Shown here: piece after piece, positions 46,201-58,470 of the stretch
Layout: every line of letters begins with the position of its first letter
Numbering within the stretch: position 1 is the first letter of the stretch
DNA from: Aptenodytes patagonicus
Taxonomy: Eukaryota; Chordata; Aves; Sphenisciformes; Spheniscidae
DNA: 64,000 bases
NCBI RefSeq assembly: GCF_965638725.1
Contig: NC_134956.1
Coordinates: 23,433,047 to 23,497,046, forward strand
Direction: 5' to 3'
Notes under the pieces: model-generated
The model's input: the letters and a program-made list of their open reading frames with translations, nothing else
What the model was told of the DNA's origin: nothing
The model's database searches: none
Program-made: the position numbers and the translations under genes

Positions 46201-49054
46201 CACCCCCCCCCCCCCGCCCCGGCTCTCCTCTGCCTCAGCCACACGTGTCAGACTTGGTCTGGAGGAAGGCTGGGGATGCCAGAGCAGCTCGGCCTGCGGG
46301 CCAGCCGGGCTGGGGATGGATAACACCCACCTGGGCACCGCCGGTGGTACCGGAGCCACGGGCAGACATGCAAACAATATCAGTCACAGGGACCTGGCCC
46401 GTGGCTGAACTGACCAGGAGATGAAGAGTGCGGCGTATCCTATTTCAGATCCCCTGGGACATCCTGTTCTCCTGATAACTGATGATATGTAAATATAGCA
46501 AATGCAAAGCGAGGCACTTTCCTACCATGCCTTGCTCAGGCTGCATATAGAAAGGGGCTGAAACCTAGCAGCGCAGTTGGAAACACCCGTCTGCAACTGT
46601 GAAATAGGCATCATGCTTTATTTTTAGTTTAAAATGAAGTTCCTGTTTGTAAGGCCAGAAGGGTTACAAGGAAAAAAAATGATGAAGCGGGATCGTTTAC
46701 TGCTACTTTTCTTTTCACGTGTCCTTCCTTCCTTCTTCCCTCCTGAGAAATAGGATGTAGCACATCGCTATTCCAGGCTGCAATATTCACTCAAGGGAAC
46801 GCTGGTTTCTGCTCCCTCCAAAGAGGCCCATTACGCCTTGTGTAACAAAAGACACCAGTCTCCCAACCACGCCAATTACCCTTGATTTCTAGTTGCTACA
46901 TGAAGGCGCTTATCTCATGTAAATGAAACGCCGTCTTCACACTGACTCGCACTTCCTTTCTCTTTCATCAGAGTTTTGGGCTGCCCCTGCCAGGCGGGGG
47001 TGAAGGGCAGGTCAGGCAGCGGGACTGGGGATCCCTCCCCGTCTGATCAGCCGAATCCCCCTCCTCCCCGGGGCAGCTGATCAGACCCAGCAGCGGCGGG
47101 GTGGACCGAAAGATTTGGTCAGGTCAGCCAAACGAGCCTTTTTAACTATCAAAGCCGAGCACTAATTAGTCTGGTGTCTAATTCCTTGACCCAGCACCCC
47201 GGCCGTGTATTTCTCCTTCAGGCGGGGGTCACCCAGACGCCGTGGAAGGAGAGCTGCAGGGATGCGTCCTGGCAGGCGCCCAGGCGTTTTTCTCCTTCCC
47301 GTGCCCCAGAAGGGAAAGGTAATTGCGAGCTGACAGGAGGGAAACCGCGAGCTGCTGATGGGAATTCCCAGCTGAGGGGTTTCAAGAGCGGTAGGAGCTT
47401 TGGCGTATGGATTAGGTTGCTTATATATACTATAGTGTGAAGGAAACAGGCAGTTTTGCTAATTCCCTTGCACTTTAGTTTAATAAAGCAGGATTTGTCT
47501 GGTGGGAAAGTGTAACGGCGGGATTTAAGCTGTGCGAGTCTCATGACTGGTGCTCGCCTAGCGGGGCGGGAAGAAGGGATGCATCGCTGGCATTCTGTCT
47601 CTTCTGTGCTCCTGTGGTTTTAAATGTGATTTCTGAGTGCCCACAGCTTCGGATGAGCTTTATTTGGGATTAAGTTTATTAAAAAAAAAAATCCGTATGC
47701 AGACACCCGCACTAAATTCTGCAGCCCAGTTTTTTTCAGAAACCGGAGCGCCCTATGTCTGGGGAGAAGCAAGACCACTTGGTTTGTTAAGTGCCCTATG
47801 TCAAGACTCACATAAACTGAAAAAGGATAAAAAGGGGGATGGACAGTACACAGAAGGAGAAGGGGCAAATTAATATCTGTTACAGCCTCAGTAGGGAAAT
47901 GAGATCCTTCTGCCTCTGGTTTTAATGAGAAAGGTCCCAGTGGAAATTTTAAATCTGGATCTGCATCAAATCCTCAAAGTTCAGGGAGTTTAGAACGAGG
48001 AGTTCGGTCCAGTCCATTGTGCATCAGAGCTATCTGCAAAATTCACATCCTAACATTTTTTTCCAGCAATGAATTCTGCCAAAGATGCGTGCTTGGATGT
48101 GAGGTATTTTTCTTCTTTTTCATCCCTTTTGCTAATTTAATTCCCAGATCCAAATCAAATTTTTCCATCTCAGACTGCCACAAGCTGGGATGCATTGTTT
48201 GCAGTTATGAAGCTGTTCCGGCTTTGTTATGCCCTGTATTGCACGCTGAGATGTCGGAGGTGTTTACCTGCCTGCAATAGCAACGACCGAGTGAAGGGGA
48301 GGCCTGAAGGTTAGGCACTGGGTTGGTTTATTGCCAAATGGAGTCAAAGCTTTCTGATGTGATAGCGAGCAAATGATTACATTGCTCCTGCACTTCGTTT
48401 CCTCATTATTAAAAGAGGATAAAACCCAACAAATTACTGGGATATGCCCAAATATGCCATTGACGAGGGACCTGAGCAACCGGGCAGATTTTCTGAGGAG
48501 CCTTGAAGCAGCGAGGCACAGAAGCCACATGCTGGGCTCTCCCTTATTTTTATTCTTTCTTGTTTTCTTGGTTGTAGAATAAGAGCTAATCAGAGTGATG
48601 CTCTCCAGCAGGCTTTTGTGTATGGCATTACAGTAAAATCCTAAATTCCCTTTCCTGCTCATGCATATAAAGCAGGAAGAACGAGGATGGCTGCAGACTA
48701 TTTCTATTTTCAGATGATTTAGCCAAGGAGAAAATAACTGGATGGCTGGAAGAGGGAGCATTTGATAGGAAATAACCTTGGAGCACAGCTGTCTGACATG
48801 ACAGCATGCGAGGTGCCCAGCTTCCCGAGATGACCGTGCTCCGTGAAATGCCAACAGGGAACGTAACTTCCAGAGGAGATGACAAAGGACAATAAAGACA
48901 ACCAGAGCATGCAGAATCCAATGCAAGAGAGACTGCAGAGCGGGCTGGGCGCTCCCTTCTGCTCCTCTGCTCCTGATCAAGAAGCGGTTTCAGCATCGAC
49001 ATACGTGAAGTTCCTCCTGTTCAGTTTAGGACTCCTACTAGGTGCTGAGGCAAT
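43207..49054. other. Intergenic DNA, no gene recognised
   Basis: Contents: an AT-rich patch with TTTATGGGAATATATAAAT-type sequence (about 44240-44310), a long T/CTTT tract (about 44740-44776), CACGTG at 44930-44935 and 46242-46247, and a C-run at about 46204-46215. Around 47955-48010 the text resembles a degenerate amniote repeat (AAAGTTCAGGGAGTTTAGAAC), and around 48395-48425 it weakly resembles MIR. No gene is supported. Confidence 0.45.
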
Positions 49055-49115
49055 GAGTCGAGTATTTGGCTGGTGTAAATCAGTGCAGCTCAACTGACTT
49101 GGTTCATGTGAGGAT
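49055..49115. mobile_element. Ancient amniote repeat relic (GGTGTAAATCAG type)
   Basis: CTGGTGTAAATCAGTGCAGC followed by TCAACTGACTTGG resembles the common sauropsid repeat phrase GGTGTAAATCAG, then AGCTCCACTGACTTCAATGG. It is degenerate and short. Recognition is from memory. Confidence 0.45.
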
Positions 49116-49385
49116 GTTTGTACCTGTAGGTGTGTTGCTTCTTCCCCCACCAAAGGCAAAGACATTGCCTGGGACTTGCCCCTCGCACCTGGAGCAAGTC
49201 GGACACTCCCCGACTGCAAGGCAAGAGCGCGGGGAGCTTCTCCACGCTGATGCTGTAGGACCGCAGCAGAGAGTGACACCTGAGCAAGGACTCACGCCTC
49301 CTTGTGCAGCGCTTCATAGTATCTGGTCTGCAGCCTGCAAGTGAAACTACAGCTCCCAACACCTGGCATCTGCGCCTGACTCTGG

Positions 49386-49497
49386 CTGCCTGCTACCTTT
49401 GGGCACATCGCTTCTCCCGTCTCTGCCTCAGCTTCCCCGACTGTACGACACTTTATGAAGCACTTTGAATTTCACTGATTAAAAAGCATTAAATGAG
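49386..49497 (+). mobile_element. MIR-like CORE-SINE relic
   Basis: The order of phrases follows a MIR element: CTTTGGGCACATCGCTTC, CTCTGCCTCAGCTTCCCC, GACTGTACGACA, AAGCACTTTGAA, then AAGCATTAAATGAG. In MIR these are the region before the core end, CCTCAGTTTCC, CTGTAAAATG, AAAGCGCTTTGA and a GCGCTATATAA-like tail. Many substitutions indicate an old copy. This is the clearest SINE in the window. Confidence 0.6.
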
Positions 49498-49871
49498 ACC
49501 GCCTCGTCCTTCTGGCTTGATGTACATCATACAGCCACTGTGGCTGGGAAGAAACATCCCTCTTTTTCCCCCGTTTCAAAGTGTTCCAGTTCCCAGGATA
49601 ATCTCCCCCCTTGTCCGTGACAACACTGGGGAAAAAAACCCCAAAGACGTTCACGCCGTGGAGGCTGGGGCTGACACGTGGGCATCGTGTTGCTGTTTGT
49701 GTTCATTCGTCTCTCTTTAACAGCTTACCGCAGATCGAATCCCTTTATTAAGTGCAATAAAAAAGAAGGTTTGCTGGACCCCATGGTGCCCATGTGCCCG
49801 GGGAGCGCTGGGGTGTGGGTGCCGGCACTGCCAGGCCAGGGGGGCCATGCTGCGCAGGGAGCCCATTCCTG

Positions 49872-49909
49872 GGTGAGGGTGCAGGTGAGGGTGAGGATAA
49901 AGGTGAGGG
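49872..49909 (+). repeat. Degenerate GTGAGG hexamer array
   Basis: About six units in register: GTGAGG, GTGCAG, GTGAGG, GTGAGG, ATAAAG, GTGAGG. TGAGGG is a known variant of the vertebrate telomere repeat, but the array is too short to claim a telomeric origin. Confidence 0.6.
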
Positions 49910-52900
49910 CATGTTTGAAGGCTTTGGGCGAGGAGAACAGTTTTGGTGAGGTTGCATCCCCCTCTGCTGGAAAAGCCAAGCAAAGACAGACGAGCACCCG
50001 CCGGTCAGGGAGAAAACGGGTGAGAAAAAGAGGAAATAAATGTGCGAAGAAAGCAAGTGAGCCCCGGTCCCCCGGGGTCCGCAGGGGACATCGCCGGCAG
50101 CCAGCCTAATCTGTAGCTGGGGGTTCGTCCGCTGCCATCCGCGATGAGAGGGCTCTTGCTGGGGACGATCAGGCCCTCTGTGGAAATGGGACCGCGTCCC
50201 ATTTGTGCCAGGTGTAATCCCACTCCCGGTCATGGGAACGGGCAAGCGGGGCAGGGGCAGCGATGCTGGCTGCCGGCAAATACACACAGCCGCTGGTCAG
50301 CAAGAGGGGAGATGGACAGAGAGGAGCTGGGCACTGGGTGTCCCCGTAGGATTGACCTGCTCAGGGCTCTGGGACACCGCGCTGGGTGACACCGTGGGTC
50401 AGGCAGGTCCCGACTACTTGGTGGGCTCTGACAGCAGCCAGAAAATCGGGAGCATAGCTAAGCAGAATTGCATGGACAAGGTCAGTGCTTTGATGCTGGA
50501 TTCAAAGCTGCTTCGTAGGCCAGGTGGTGCCGAGGGGCCATGGCTGATGGGTACTGAGGTGCAAAACACCTTGGTGGGACTTAAATATGTAAGGAAACCT
50601 GAACCATAGGCACCTAAATTTGTCAGCAAGGGTGCTGCAGAGCTGTCTACGGTTTCTTGCCAAGCAGCCGGTCGGGAGCCCTACTTCAAACCGGAGGCTG
50701 GAGAAAATGCCTCCCCTGGCCCATCCCGGTGGATCACCTCTTGTCCTCCATGCAGCGGCAGGGAGCAGGGGGGGGAGTTTCATTTCTAGGCACGGCTGTA
50801 TGGAGGCAGTTTTGTGTAAAGGCAGCTCCCCCCGGGCCTGGCACCCTCTCCCATCGGGCTGCGAGGGCAGGCAGCTCCCCTACCCCGAGGACTGCTGCTG
50901 GAGCTCTTTTTTTCCTCTCTGCCAGCCCAGGCGGGCTGGGACGCAGGGCTCGTGGTAGCCCCAAGCAAGGTGGGTGACTGTGGCAGCAGCAGCGGCTCGT
51001 CACTGTGGCTCTGTGTGCACGGTGCCTGGGTGGGCGGCTCATGGCTCAGCCTAACCGAGGACCTCTACGAGGTTGCTGCTACGGGCTTCCCCTTGGTGCT
51101 GGCTTCCTCTAAATTTGGTAGTACACGTGTCTGCACAGAGCTGGAGGCTCAGGGCTTTATGCCCTTCTTTCAGAGGCTCACTTGGAGACTGTTTGTGCTT
51201 AGACTTAACACTGGAAGAACGGTTTTGTTTCTTTTTGGATTTTAAATCTAAATTACAGAAAGGGTGAAATGCTGTGACTGAGCTGGCGAAGGCCCTGACC
51301 GTGCAATAAATCTGCAAGCAGGGGCCTGGCTTTTGCACAGGGGTCTGTGCAAGTGCCAAGGTCTCTGCTAATAAATCTGACTGGAGGACCAGGAGGAAAC
51401 TTTTTTTTAAGTTACTGCTAACAGCAGGCTCTTTTTTAACCATCATTTTTTCCCCCTCTCCCTTCTGCTGATTCATGCTCCTGCTTGCTTCGCCACGGGG
51501 AGACGCCAGCATTCCTGAAGGTCATCACTTGCATGCACCAGCTCACACTGCAAAGTGTTTGCCAGCATCTACCAAATCAAAATGCTAAACCGACTGTGAT
51601 AATTTATATTTTCACTGTCAGTGATGGAAAATCTTACAGCTTGCCAGCCTCGTAGCTGCCACGTTTCCAGTCTGCTAGACTAGCAGAAGGTAGAGGAGGT
51701 GCATGAAAGGTAATGCCTCCCAACAAACCCGGCACCGGGTCATCTCAGTGGCATGCCAGCCTGTGGACTTTCACCTGGGCTCACCTATAGGCAGTCCCCT
51801 TAGAGATTTGGAAAACCTAGGGTCCAAGCATGCACCCCTCTGACATACCAGTCTGCCTCTCAGAGAAACATGCAAGACACTGGGAAATGAGATACTTCTG
51901 CTCACATCAGGTTTCATGCGGGAGTCATGCTGCTGCCTGCAGCCCCCGGGGTTCCTGGGGAAGCAGGGCTGTGCCTCCCTCACTGGCACCTCCCTCCCCT
52001 TCTGTGTCTCTCCTCCCCAGCGTGTTGAAGACTTTATGCTGTCCTGGGCTGCAGAAAAGAGGCAGAACTGAAAGGCATGCTAGCAGCATGCAAACATCTC
52101 TAAGAAAGTAAGAGTAATGTTTTAGTTTTCAAGGCGTGTCTCCCGCTTAATGGCAAAGGAATATTTCTGGTTTAGCTCAAGCAATAATAGCACAATAGGC
52201 ACGTTCCTCTTTCAGGAAAGCTGTGGGGAAGACACAGTGAAATCCCTCCTTTGCTTCTTCAGGTTCTTTAGTGAGTATTTATACTGTGGCAGTACCCAAA
52301 AGTCTTGCAAAAGAGCAAGTCCCTGACTAAAACTGCGGGAAGACACAGTGTTATAGGCTGTGTGGTAGATTAGGAACCGTCGGTTACTTTAATGTCCATC
52401 TCTCTAGAGGTGACTGCTAATCTTATCCTTTCCTTTAAGCATTTGTAACATAAGGATGACACATATCTCATATACGCTACCGTATGCCTGTGTTTCTTTT
52501 GCTAGTATTTTAAGTGGGACTTGAAAATGCAGAGCTGGAAACAGACCCCACCTGCCGGTGCTGCGGAGCAAGGCTCCCAGCCAGGGCCAGTTTGTACGCA
52601 CAAGTCCTCCTTGGCTTCCCCAGCTCAGAGAGCTTCTTCCTCCCTCGGCAAGGGAGGATGCCTGACCTGGAAGGCACCCGCAGTTCCTAAGACGTTTTAC
52701 AAATGGCCTGCTCAATCCTTCTTGAAAGAAAATCAGTGTCAAAGCGAACTGACGGCACAAACAGGGCATGTGTATTTGCCGCCTTAAAGTGCGAAACATG
52801 AACAAGCAGAAATGCAAAATCTCAGAGCAAGATTGACACTCTTCTTTTGCCATGGCTCCTTGCTCAGCAGCAGGGGAAAGTGCCACACAGCAGAGTTCTG

Positions 52901-53874
52901 TAACTCATCAAATCGATCAGTTTCTTTGTCTGCATCAGCTAGCGGGAGTAGTCTTTAGCCGAAGACAAATTAAAGAAACGTCCAGTACGATATTCTATTT
53001 TGAGAGGAGCTGTCCTATTTTCTCACACTGACGACAGACTCAGAAATCTGTGCACAATTTAGCTCATTATTAGAACTAATTTGTGCCAGGCATTCCATCC
53101 TCTTTGATACGGCTGACCATGGGTATGAAATTTTCTGAGTTAATGAACCATAAAATGGATTAAGAACTTTCAAAGTGCAGTTCATATCACAGCTTAATTG
53201 GAAGGAGTGTATTAGTTGGCTTTTTACGGATACAAAGGAAAGCCATGTTTTGGGGTGGAAAAGCACATGCACGGATGCCCTCCCTGCTGCTGGGGAGCTG
53301 GGAAATTTCTAATTTCGGTGCCACAGAGTAGTGTCATTTGATGGCAGGCACCTTCCACAAACGCTCCACAGCATGCCGTGCAGCCCGTGCAGCCGAGAAG
53401 GACAGAAACGGGGTTTTTTTCTCTGCCTGCAGTACTTAGCATTCCTCCTGCGTAACGCCCTGCGGAGAGAAACCAATTAGTACAGCTCTCCCAGCAAGGT
53501 CAGGGGAGCTGCCAAGCAGATAAAGGGCCAGTCTGGGTGGTGTGGATCCTCCCGATGTGGCCGGCATAGCCGATGCCAGACTACCGTGCCCTAGCGTGCG
53601 GTCCCAGTGGTTTTATACCGATCTCATTCTAGTTGCTTTTTGGCACCTGTTCGAAACTGGTCTGTAACCCCCCCCTTTTCTTACCCACTGGCTCAGAAAA
53701 ATAAGGCAGTGTGATTTAGAAAATTTCCTTCTGGCAGTCATGGAGAAGGAGAACCCTTTGCAGGTGTCCCAGAGGCGGCACGTAGCATTGGGTCGCAGGA
53801 TCCCAACGACAAACAGCTCACTGCGATGACTTGGGACCGTAAGGTTACCGGGTGAAACAGAACATCCCATATAT

Positions 53875-53888
53875 ACACACACACACAC
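53875..53888 (+). repeat. (AC)7 microsatellite
   Basis: Seven AC units, preceded by ATAT and followed by ATAT, are seen directly. Confidence 0.9.
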
Positions 53889-56800
53889 ATATGCCTCTTA
53901 CTGGTCAGCGCTGATTTGGCACCGTATAACGCTGATTAAATACTCCCTACTACCTTCTGTGATGTCAACATTTTCCTGAGCAGGCATGGAAAAATCTGCA
54001 GCTTTTGTCCTTAGTAGCAGTAACAGAGTATTTTTTCTTTCATTATCCAAACATTATGAACTTTTATGTTTCATCTGAGGATACAGCAATACACCATTTC
54101 ATGGTATTACAGAACTTTGATAATTTAGGTAATCTGTAATTTAAACTAATGCCAAACAAACTGTGTACCCATTCAAAATACATTTGGAAGGATGTATCAC
54201 TGGGTGAATCCAGTGGTTCTCCTCTTGTGTTGTGCAACCTCTAACCTCCAGAGAATTTCCAGGAAATGTCTAGACACAGAAAGTGATGATTGATCCTGTT
54301 TTTATGTACTCTCTTCTTCTGATATGGCCATCTGCAGACCGGTCCTCCTCAGGTGCCAGAAATATCCTGCAAGCCACGGCATCAGTAATTGCATTGCTCT
54401 AAGTGCTCTGCACTGCTGCACTAATGAGTGCAAAGATTCCCAGGGTGCTTACGCAGACAGCTGACGGTGGAAATGGGAAGCAGAGTTGAAATCTAAAGAC
54501 CTGAGAAACCCCGTGTGGAACAGTCAACAGAATTACGTACCCAGATTAGTGCTCAGTGCTGCCTTTCTGATCATAGTGAAAGGCATTTTGGAGAGTCCCA
54601 TAATTTGAGGTGAATGCCGAGAACATACTGTTAACTTCATGCAATGAGTTTTATCATTCCTTTGAGTTTAGACACACAGCTCTTGTTATGCTACACGTTA
54701 TAGCAGCATTTTATTGGGAGAAATATTCACGGCGTTCAAATACGGACATATGAGAACCTGAAATACCCTGCGACTTCACCAGGCTTGAGAGAACAGACAC
54801 AGCATCCCCATTTGCTGGCTCTGGAAGTAGCTGATAGTAAATCGCAAGCCTGTCACCTGAAAACACGCCACATATGAGAAGAGATTTCCTCTGCGCAGAA
54901 TTTGCAGCCCGTGTAGAAAGTGTCTGTGGTATCTTTGCAATACAGGGAGAGGGGGCATCATGTTGTTGTTTTCAGCTACAAAAGTGCTCGGTACCTCTCG
55001 CACTATTTTGTTCTAGTGGGTGAATTAGCAAATTGGATTTGCTCCCAGGAGTAAAATATTCATTTATCATTTCATGGAAAACATGACTGCTGTATAAGAT
55101 GTGCTGTTGCCTGTTCCACATCTGTTTGCCGTGAGCTACGACGTGTACCTCGGGGAGCTTTTCCCTCTGAAATAATGACGGACACACAGAAGCAACTGAC
55201 CACGCAGACCGGCTCTTAGCCGGCTCTTGTTGTCTGAGTGCCTTGGCATAGCTTCTACCTTCCGTGAAATCTTGAACGCATGCAAGTGCAAAGCACAGTC
55301 AGAAAGGGACTTCTGGAGATACTGTTCTCCTGTGCAATTGTGTAACAAACAATTAATAAAGAATATTGTGGGATGGCAGGTCCTCGGAAGAGGAATGAAA
55401 TATAAACAACCACCCGTTATTTTGCCTCCTGCAGCAAGCTGACGAGTGCCTTGCACTCCAGGACGAGCTCAGTGTCTTTTCAGATGAGACCTGTGTTGAT
55501 AACGATGATTAGTGATGACTGTACGGGGATACGCCAATATGTTCCTTGCATGTTTTATCTGTCCTCTTGTGTATGTCCATGCTAAAATCCACACTTGCGA
55601 TGTGCAAGAATTATGGCTGCATTTACTTCATTAATGCTGGCAATGCAGGAGTGCAAACCAGAGGAAAGCCTGCAAAGGCACGCGGAGGCAAGCCACGCAG
55701 GAACCGCAGCTCTGCGACGGACTGATTCTACCTCAAAATACGGTCGGTCTCGGCTATTAACGTGTTATTCTCGCGTGTTTGGGGCGAACTGTGATCCTGA
55801 GGCACGAGAGGGGAGAGCGGAGCAGCGGTGCCGCAGGGGAACCTCGGGAGGGCAGTGCGTGCAGCGCTTGGCTGCCCGAAATTCATCAGCTGCACACGCG
55901 GCTGCTCTCTCTTCAGGAGTAGAAAGACTATCTGCCAGTTGCATTCATTGCAGCATGGCCTGCCCGTGTTTAAAGCACTTCCTATATGTGATTTTTGTAA
56001 GCCAGGGACTGGGCTAGCTAAGCCGTAGCATTCCCCTGAAAAAAAGGAGAAGGCCTGTTAACTTCTGCTGGCACGGGGTTATACCCAGTGCTGTATTTGC
56101 TGCTCTTTGCAAATATGAGCAATGCCGAAAAATGCCAAAATTCCCAGGTACTGATCGTACTGCTTCCTTGTGTGCTCTTCGGCACCTTCTGAGCTGCTTG
56201 GCCCCTCTCTCTTTATTATTCAGCCTCCATAAAACTACTTAACCTGCTTCCCCTGCTCCCCGTGAAGCTGGGATGTCTGTAACCAGGTAGCTCGGCCAGG
56301 GGCAAGGGGGGAATGGAGCCCGGCCCGTGCTGGTCCTTCCTCTCCCAGCGCGGTGCTGGGGTCGGGGCCCGGGCCTCTCCCCTGCACTGGGGGAGTCCTT
56401 CGGGGTTACGGAGGCTGCGGGGTTGGGGCTGGGGCCCCCAACAGCCGTGGAGTCAGTGAGTGTCCGGAGGCAGAAGGTTTCCAGCTTTGCAGGGCTACTT
56501 TGCACCTCAGCTCTCACTAGGGAGGAAAGTCGTCCTCAGCCTGATCGTGGTGCCCTGAAAAATGCTGCAGAATTAATGAACCGCAGCAAGCTAATAAAGC
56601 ATGGCAGAGAGCCTTGACTCTGTTTCCACTCTTCATACAACACTGGGAAGTGGCTTAGGTCCTTAGTAAATATTTTGAAAGCCATTGCAGACAAGTGCAA
56701 AACAGTAGCTGTTTTCCAACCTATCGACAGCCTACAAATCCTGTTTAATATCCGTTAATATCTCTTAACGGAGATGATTCATTTCAGTCATGAAAGTTTT

Positions 56801-57965
56801 TCTGCGACATCAAATGAAATCCAGAGGAAAAAGATTGTACTTCAGGTGAAGGGAGATATTCTTATTCCTTGGGTGTCTTGTAGACTCCTCACGATTTTTT
56901 TTCAGCTGCATCTTCATTTGTTCAGCTCATGTCCCTCCTGCCTTGGCCTCACACCGCAAAAGTCACCATTTAACTACCCGGAGAGCTGGAGCTACATGAT
57001 TTATGAACGATACAAACACTGGGATCCTCAGCAGCGTCTCTCTGGAGGACAGATGTTTAGAGAAGGTGTGGAATTTATTATGTAAATGAAGATGTCTAGA
57101 GCTTGTAAATCTGCGTCACTCCAATCACCTTTCCTTTCAAAAAACATGCAGGCGCGCGCATTACTTTGCTTTCTCATGCTGCTGTTGAAGTTGAGAGATT
57201 TCTAATCTCCACCTGCTATTGGCTGTACTGTACAGAACTAGGCTTAACGCGGCCGGGAATGAAAATATCCAGTTACAGTTACCTGACCGGCACAGCGGCA
57301 AGGTCCGCAGTAAATCACCTGAAAAAGTCCATGCAAGATGCATGGATTCCTGGCAGAAACTTCTAGAGAATGGCCGGTTACGTGAGAATAACTGAGAAGA
57401 ACGAGGTCGTGGGGGCTGACCCTTAGCTTTTCGAAGTTCGAAGAGCACACGCAAGGCCTTATGAGATGTTTCACTTGCTTAAACAATACTCCGGGGTTGT
57501 CACGGGAGAGTATCACGGTTCATATTTCTTAACCCCTAGTCCTCTGCAAGTCCAGGATTTGCCTGCAGGCTGGCTTCCAGCTCAGTGGTTCTGGGGACAA
57601 AACTGAAGCTCCCACATGGCCGGCCCGAGAGACTAACGAACTGGAGGAGGCACCACGAAGAGCCCCCACAACCGGCGTCCTTCATAACTGGAGCTTCAAC
57701 CCACCGCCCGGCCTTGTGTGGGGGAGTCCCGCTTCCCGCCCTGCTGGGTGGCAGGGCGGCCAGGGTGGCTCCGAGGGCCTCAGCGGGCGGCGGGGGCACT
57801 TCCATGGGGCCGGCTGGAGGAGGAGGCTGGGGAAGGGCGAGGGGGTGCGGGCCGGGAGCGCAGCACGGCTGCCAGGGGACCACCGGCAGCACGAGCGGCG
57901 GGCCGCAGCGCTGGGCCGTCAGGCGTGGCCCCCGGCACCGCACCCGGGCAGCCCTGAGGGGCCGG

Positions 57966-58174
57966 GACGCCCCCTCACCCGCGCCCTCCCGAGGCGGCGG
58001 GGGCCGAGGGGGGGTGAGCGGACGCCCCCTCACCCGCGCCCTCCCGAGGCGGCGGGGGCCGAGGGGGGGTGAGCGGACGCCCCCTCACCCGCGCCCGCCC
58101 GAGGCGGCGGGGGCCGAGGGGGGGTGAGCGGACGCCCCCTCACCCGCGCCCGCCCGAGGCGGCGGGGGCCGAGG
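57966..58174 (+). repeat. 55-bp minisatellite, 3.8 copies
   Basis: Units start with GACGCCCCCTCACCC at 57966, 58021, 58076 and 58131, exactly 55 bp apart; the last is truncated at 58174. Units 1-2 have CCCTCCCGAGG where units 3-4 have CCCGCCCGAGG, so the array grew in two pairs or by stepwise duplication. Because 55 is not a multiple of three, successive copies are read in different frames. It lies about 300-500 bp upstream of the ARL8B ATG. Confidence 0.95.
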
Positions 58175-58252
58175 CCCCGCGGCAGACGCCCCGCCCCCCC
58201 GCCGCCGCCGCCGCCGCCGCCGGCGGTCCTCCCCGGGCGCGGTGCGGGCGGC

Positions 58253-58268
58253 TGCCGGCAGGGGGCGG
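58253..58268 (+). promoter_or_regulatory. ARL8B: CTCF-like site in ARL8B promoter
   Basis: The core CCGGCAGGGGGCGGT closely fits the CTCF consensus CCASYAGRKGGCRSY. Such sites are common in CpG-island promoters. Binding is inferred. Confidence 0.35.
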
Positions 58269-58336
58269 TGCGGCGCGGCGCCAGGGTTGGCGGCGGCGCG
58301 GCCTCTCTTGGTGCGCCGCGCGGGCCGTGGCGAGGC

Positions 58337-58346
58337 GTCATGTGAC
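58337..58346. promoter_or_regulatory. ARL8B: CLEAR/M-box-like element GTCATGTGAC
   Basis: This differs by one base from the CLEAR palindrome GTCACGTGAC bound by TFEB/TFE3 and contains the M-box core TCATGTGA used by MITF/TFE factors. It lies 125 bp before the ATG, in the usual promoter range for lysosomal genes. ARL8B acts on lysosomes, which suits coordinate control by TFE factors; this is inference. Confidence 0.5.
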
Positions 58347-58470
58347 CGCGGCGCGGGGGCGAGCCGGGCCGTGTGGGAGCGCGCGGGTGCCCGACAGCCG
58401 CCGCCGCCGGAGCCAGTCCCCGGCCCGAGCCCGCAGTGCCCCCGGCCCGCCCGCCGCCGCCGCCGCCGCC

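Larger units (their letters stand above)
49498..57689. other. Intergenic DNA upstream of ARL8B
   Basis: No gene is recognised. Features seen: CACGTG at 49675-49680, a GTGAGG-type hexamer array (49872-49909), a TAGGCACCTAAAT phrase near 50608-50622 like that of old sauropsid repeats, and (AC)7 at 53875-53888. The AT-rich stretches at about 53.95-54.2 and 54.6-55.1 kb look like ordinary unique DNA and could hold conserved non-coding elements, which cannot be tested here. Confidence 0.45.

Noticed and set aside
48380-48440. Second MIR-like fragment (CGTTTCCTCATTATTAAAAG)
   Set aside because: Similarity is limited to about 30 bp and the flanks do not follow MIR order.
48264-48980. 238-codon minus-strand frame
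   Set aside because: It has a leucine- and serine-rich mixed composition without known motifs. An isolated frame of this length is plausible by chance in 64 kb.
49872-49909. Interstitial telomere-like array
   Set aside because: There are only about six degenerate GTGAGG units and no TTAGGG run.
58340-58345. Start-stop ATGTGA as an ARL8B upstream ORF
   Set aside because: It lies within the CLEAR-like element and is probably upstream of or at the transcription start.
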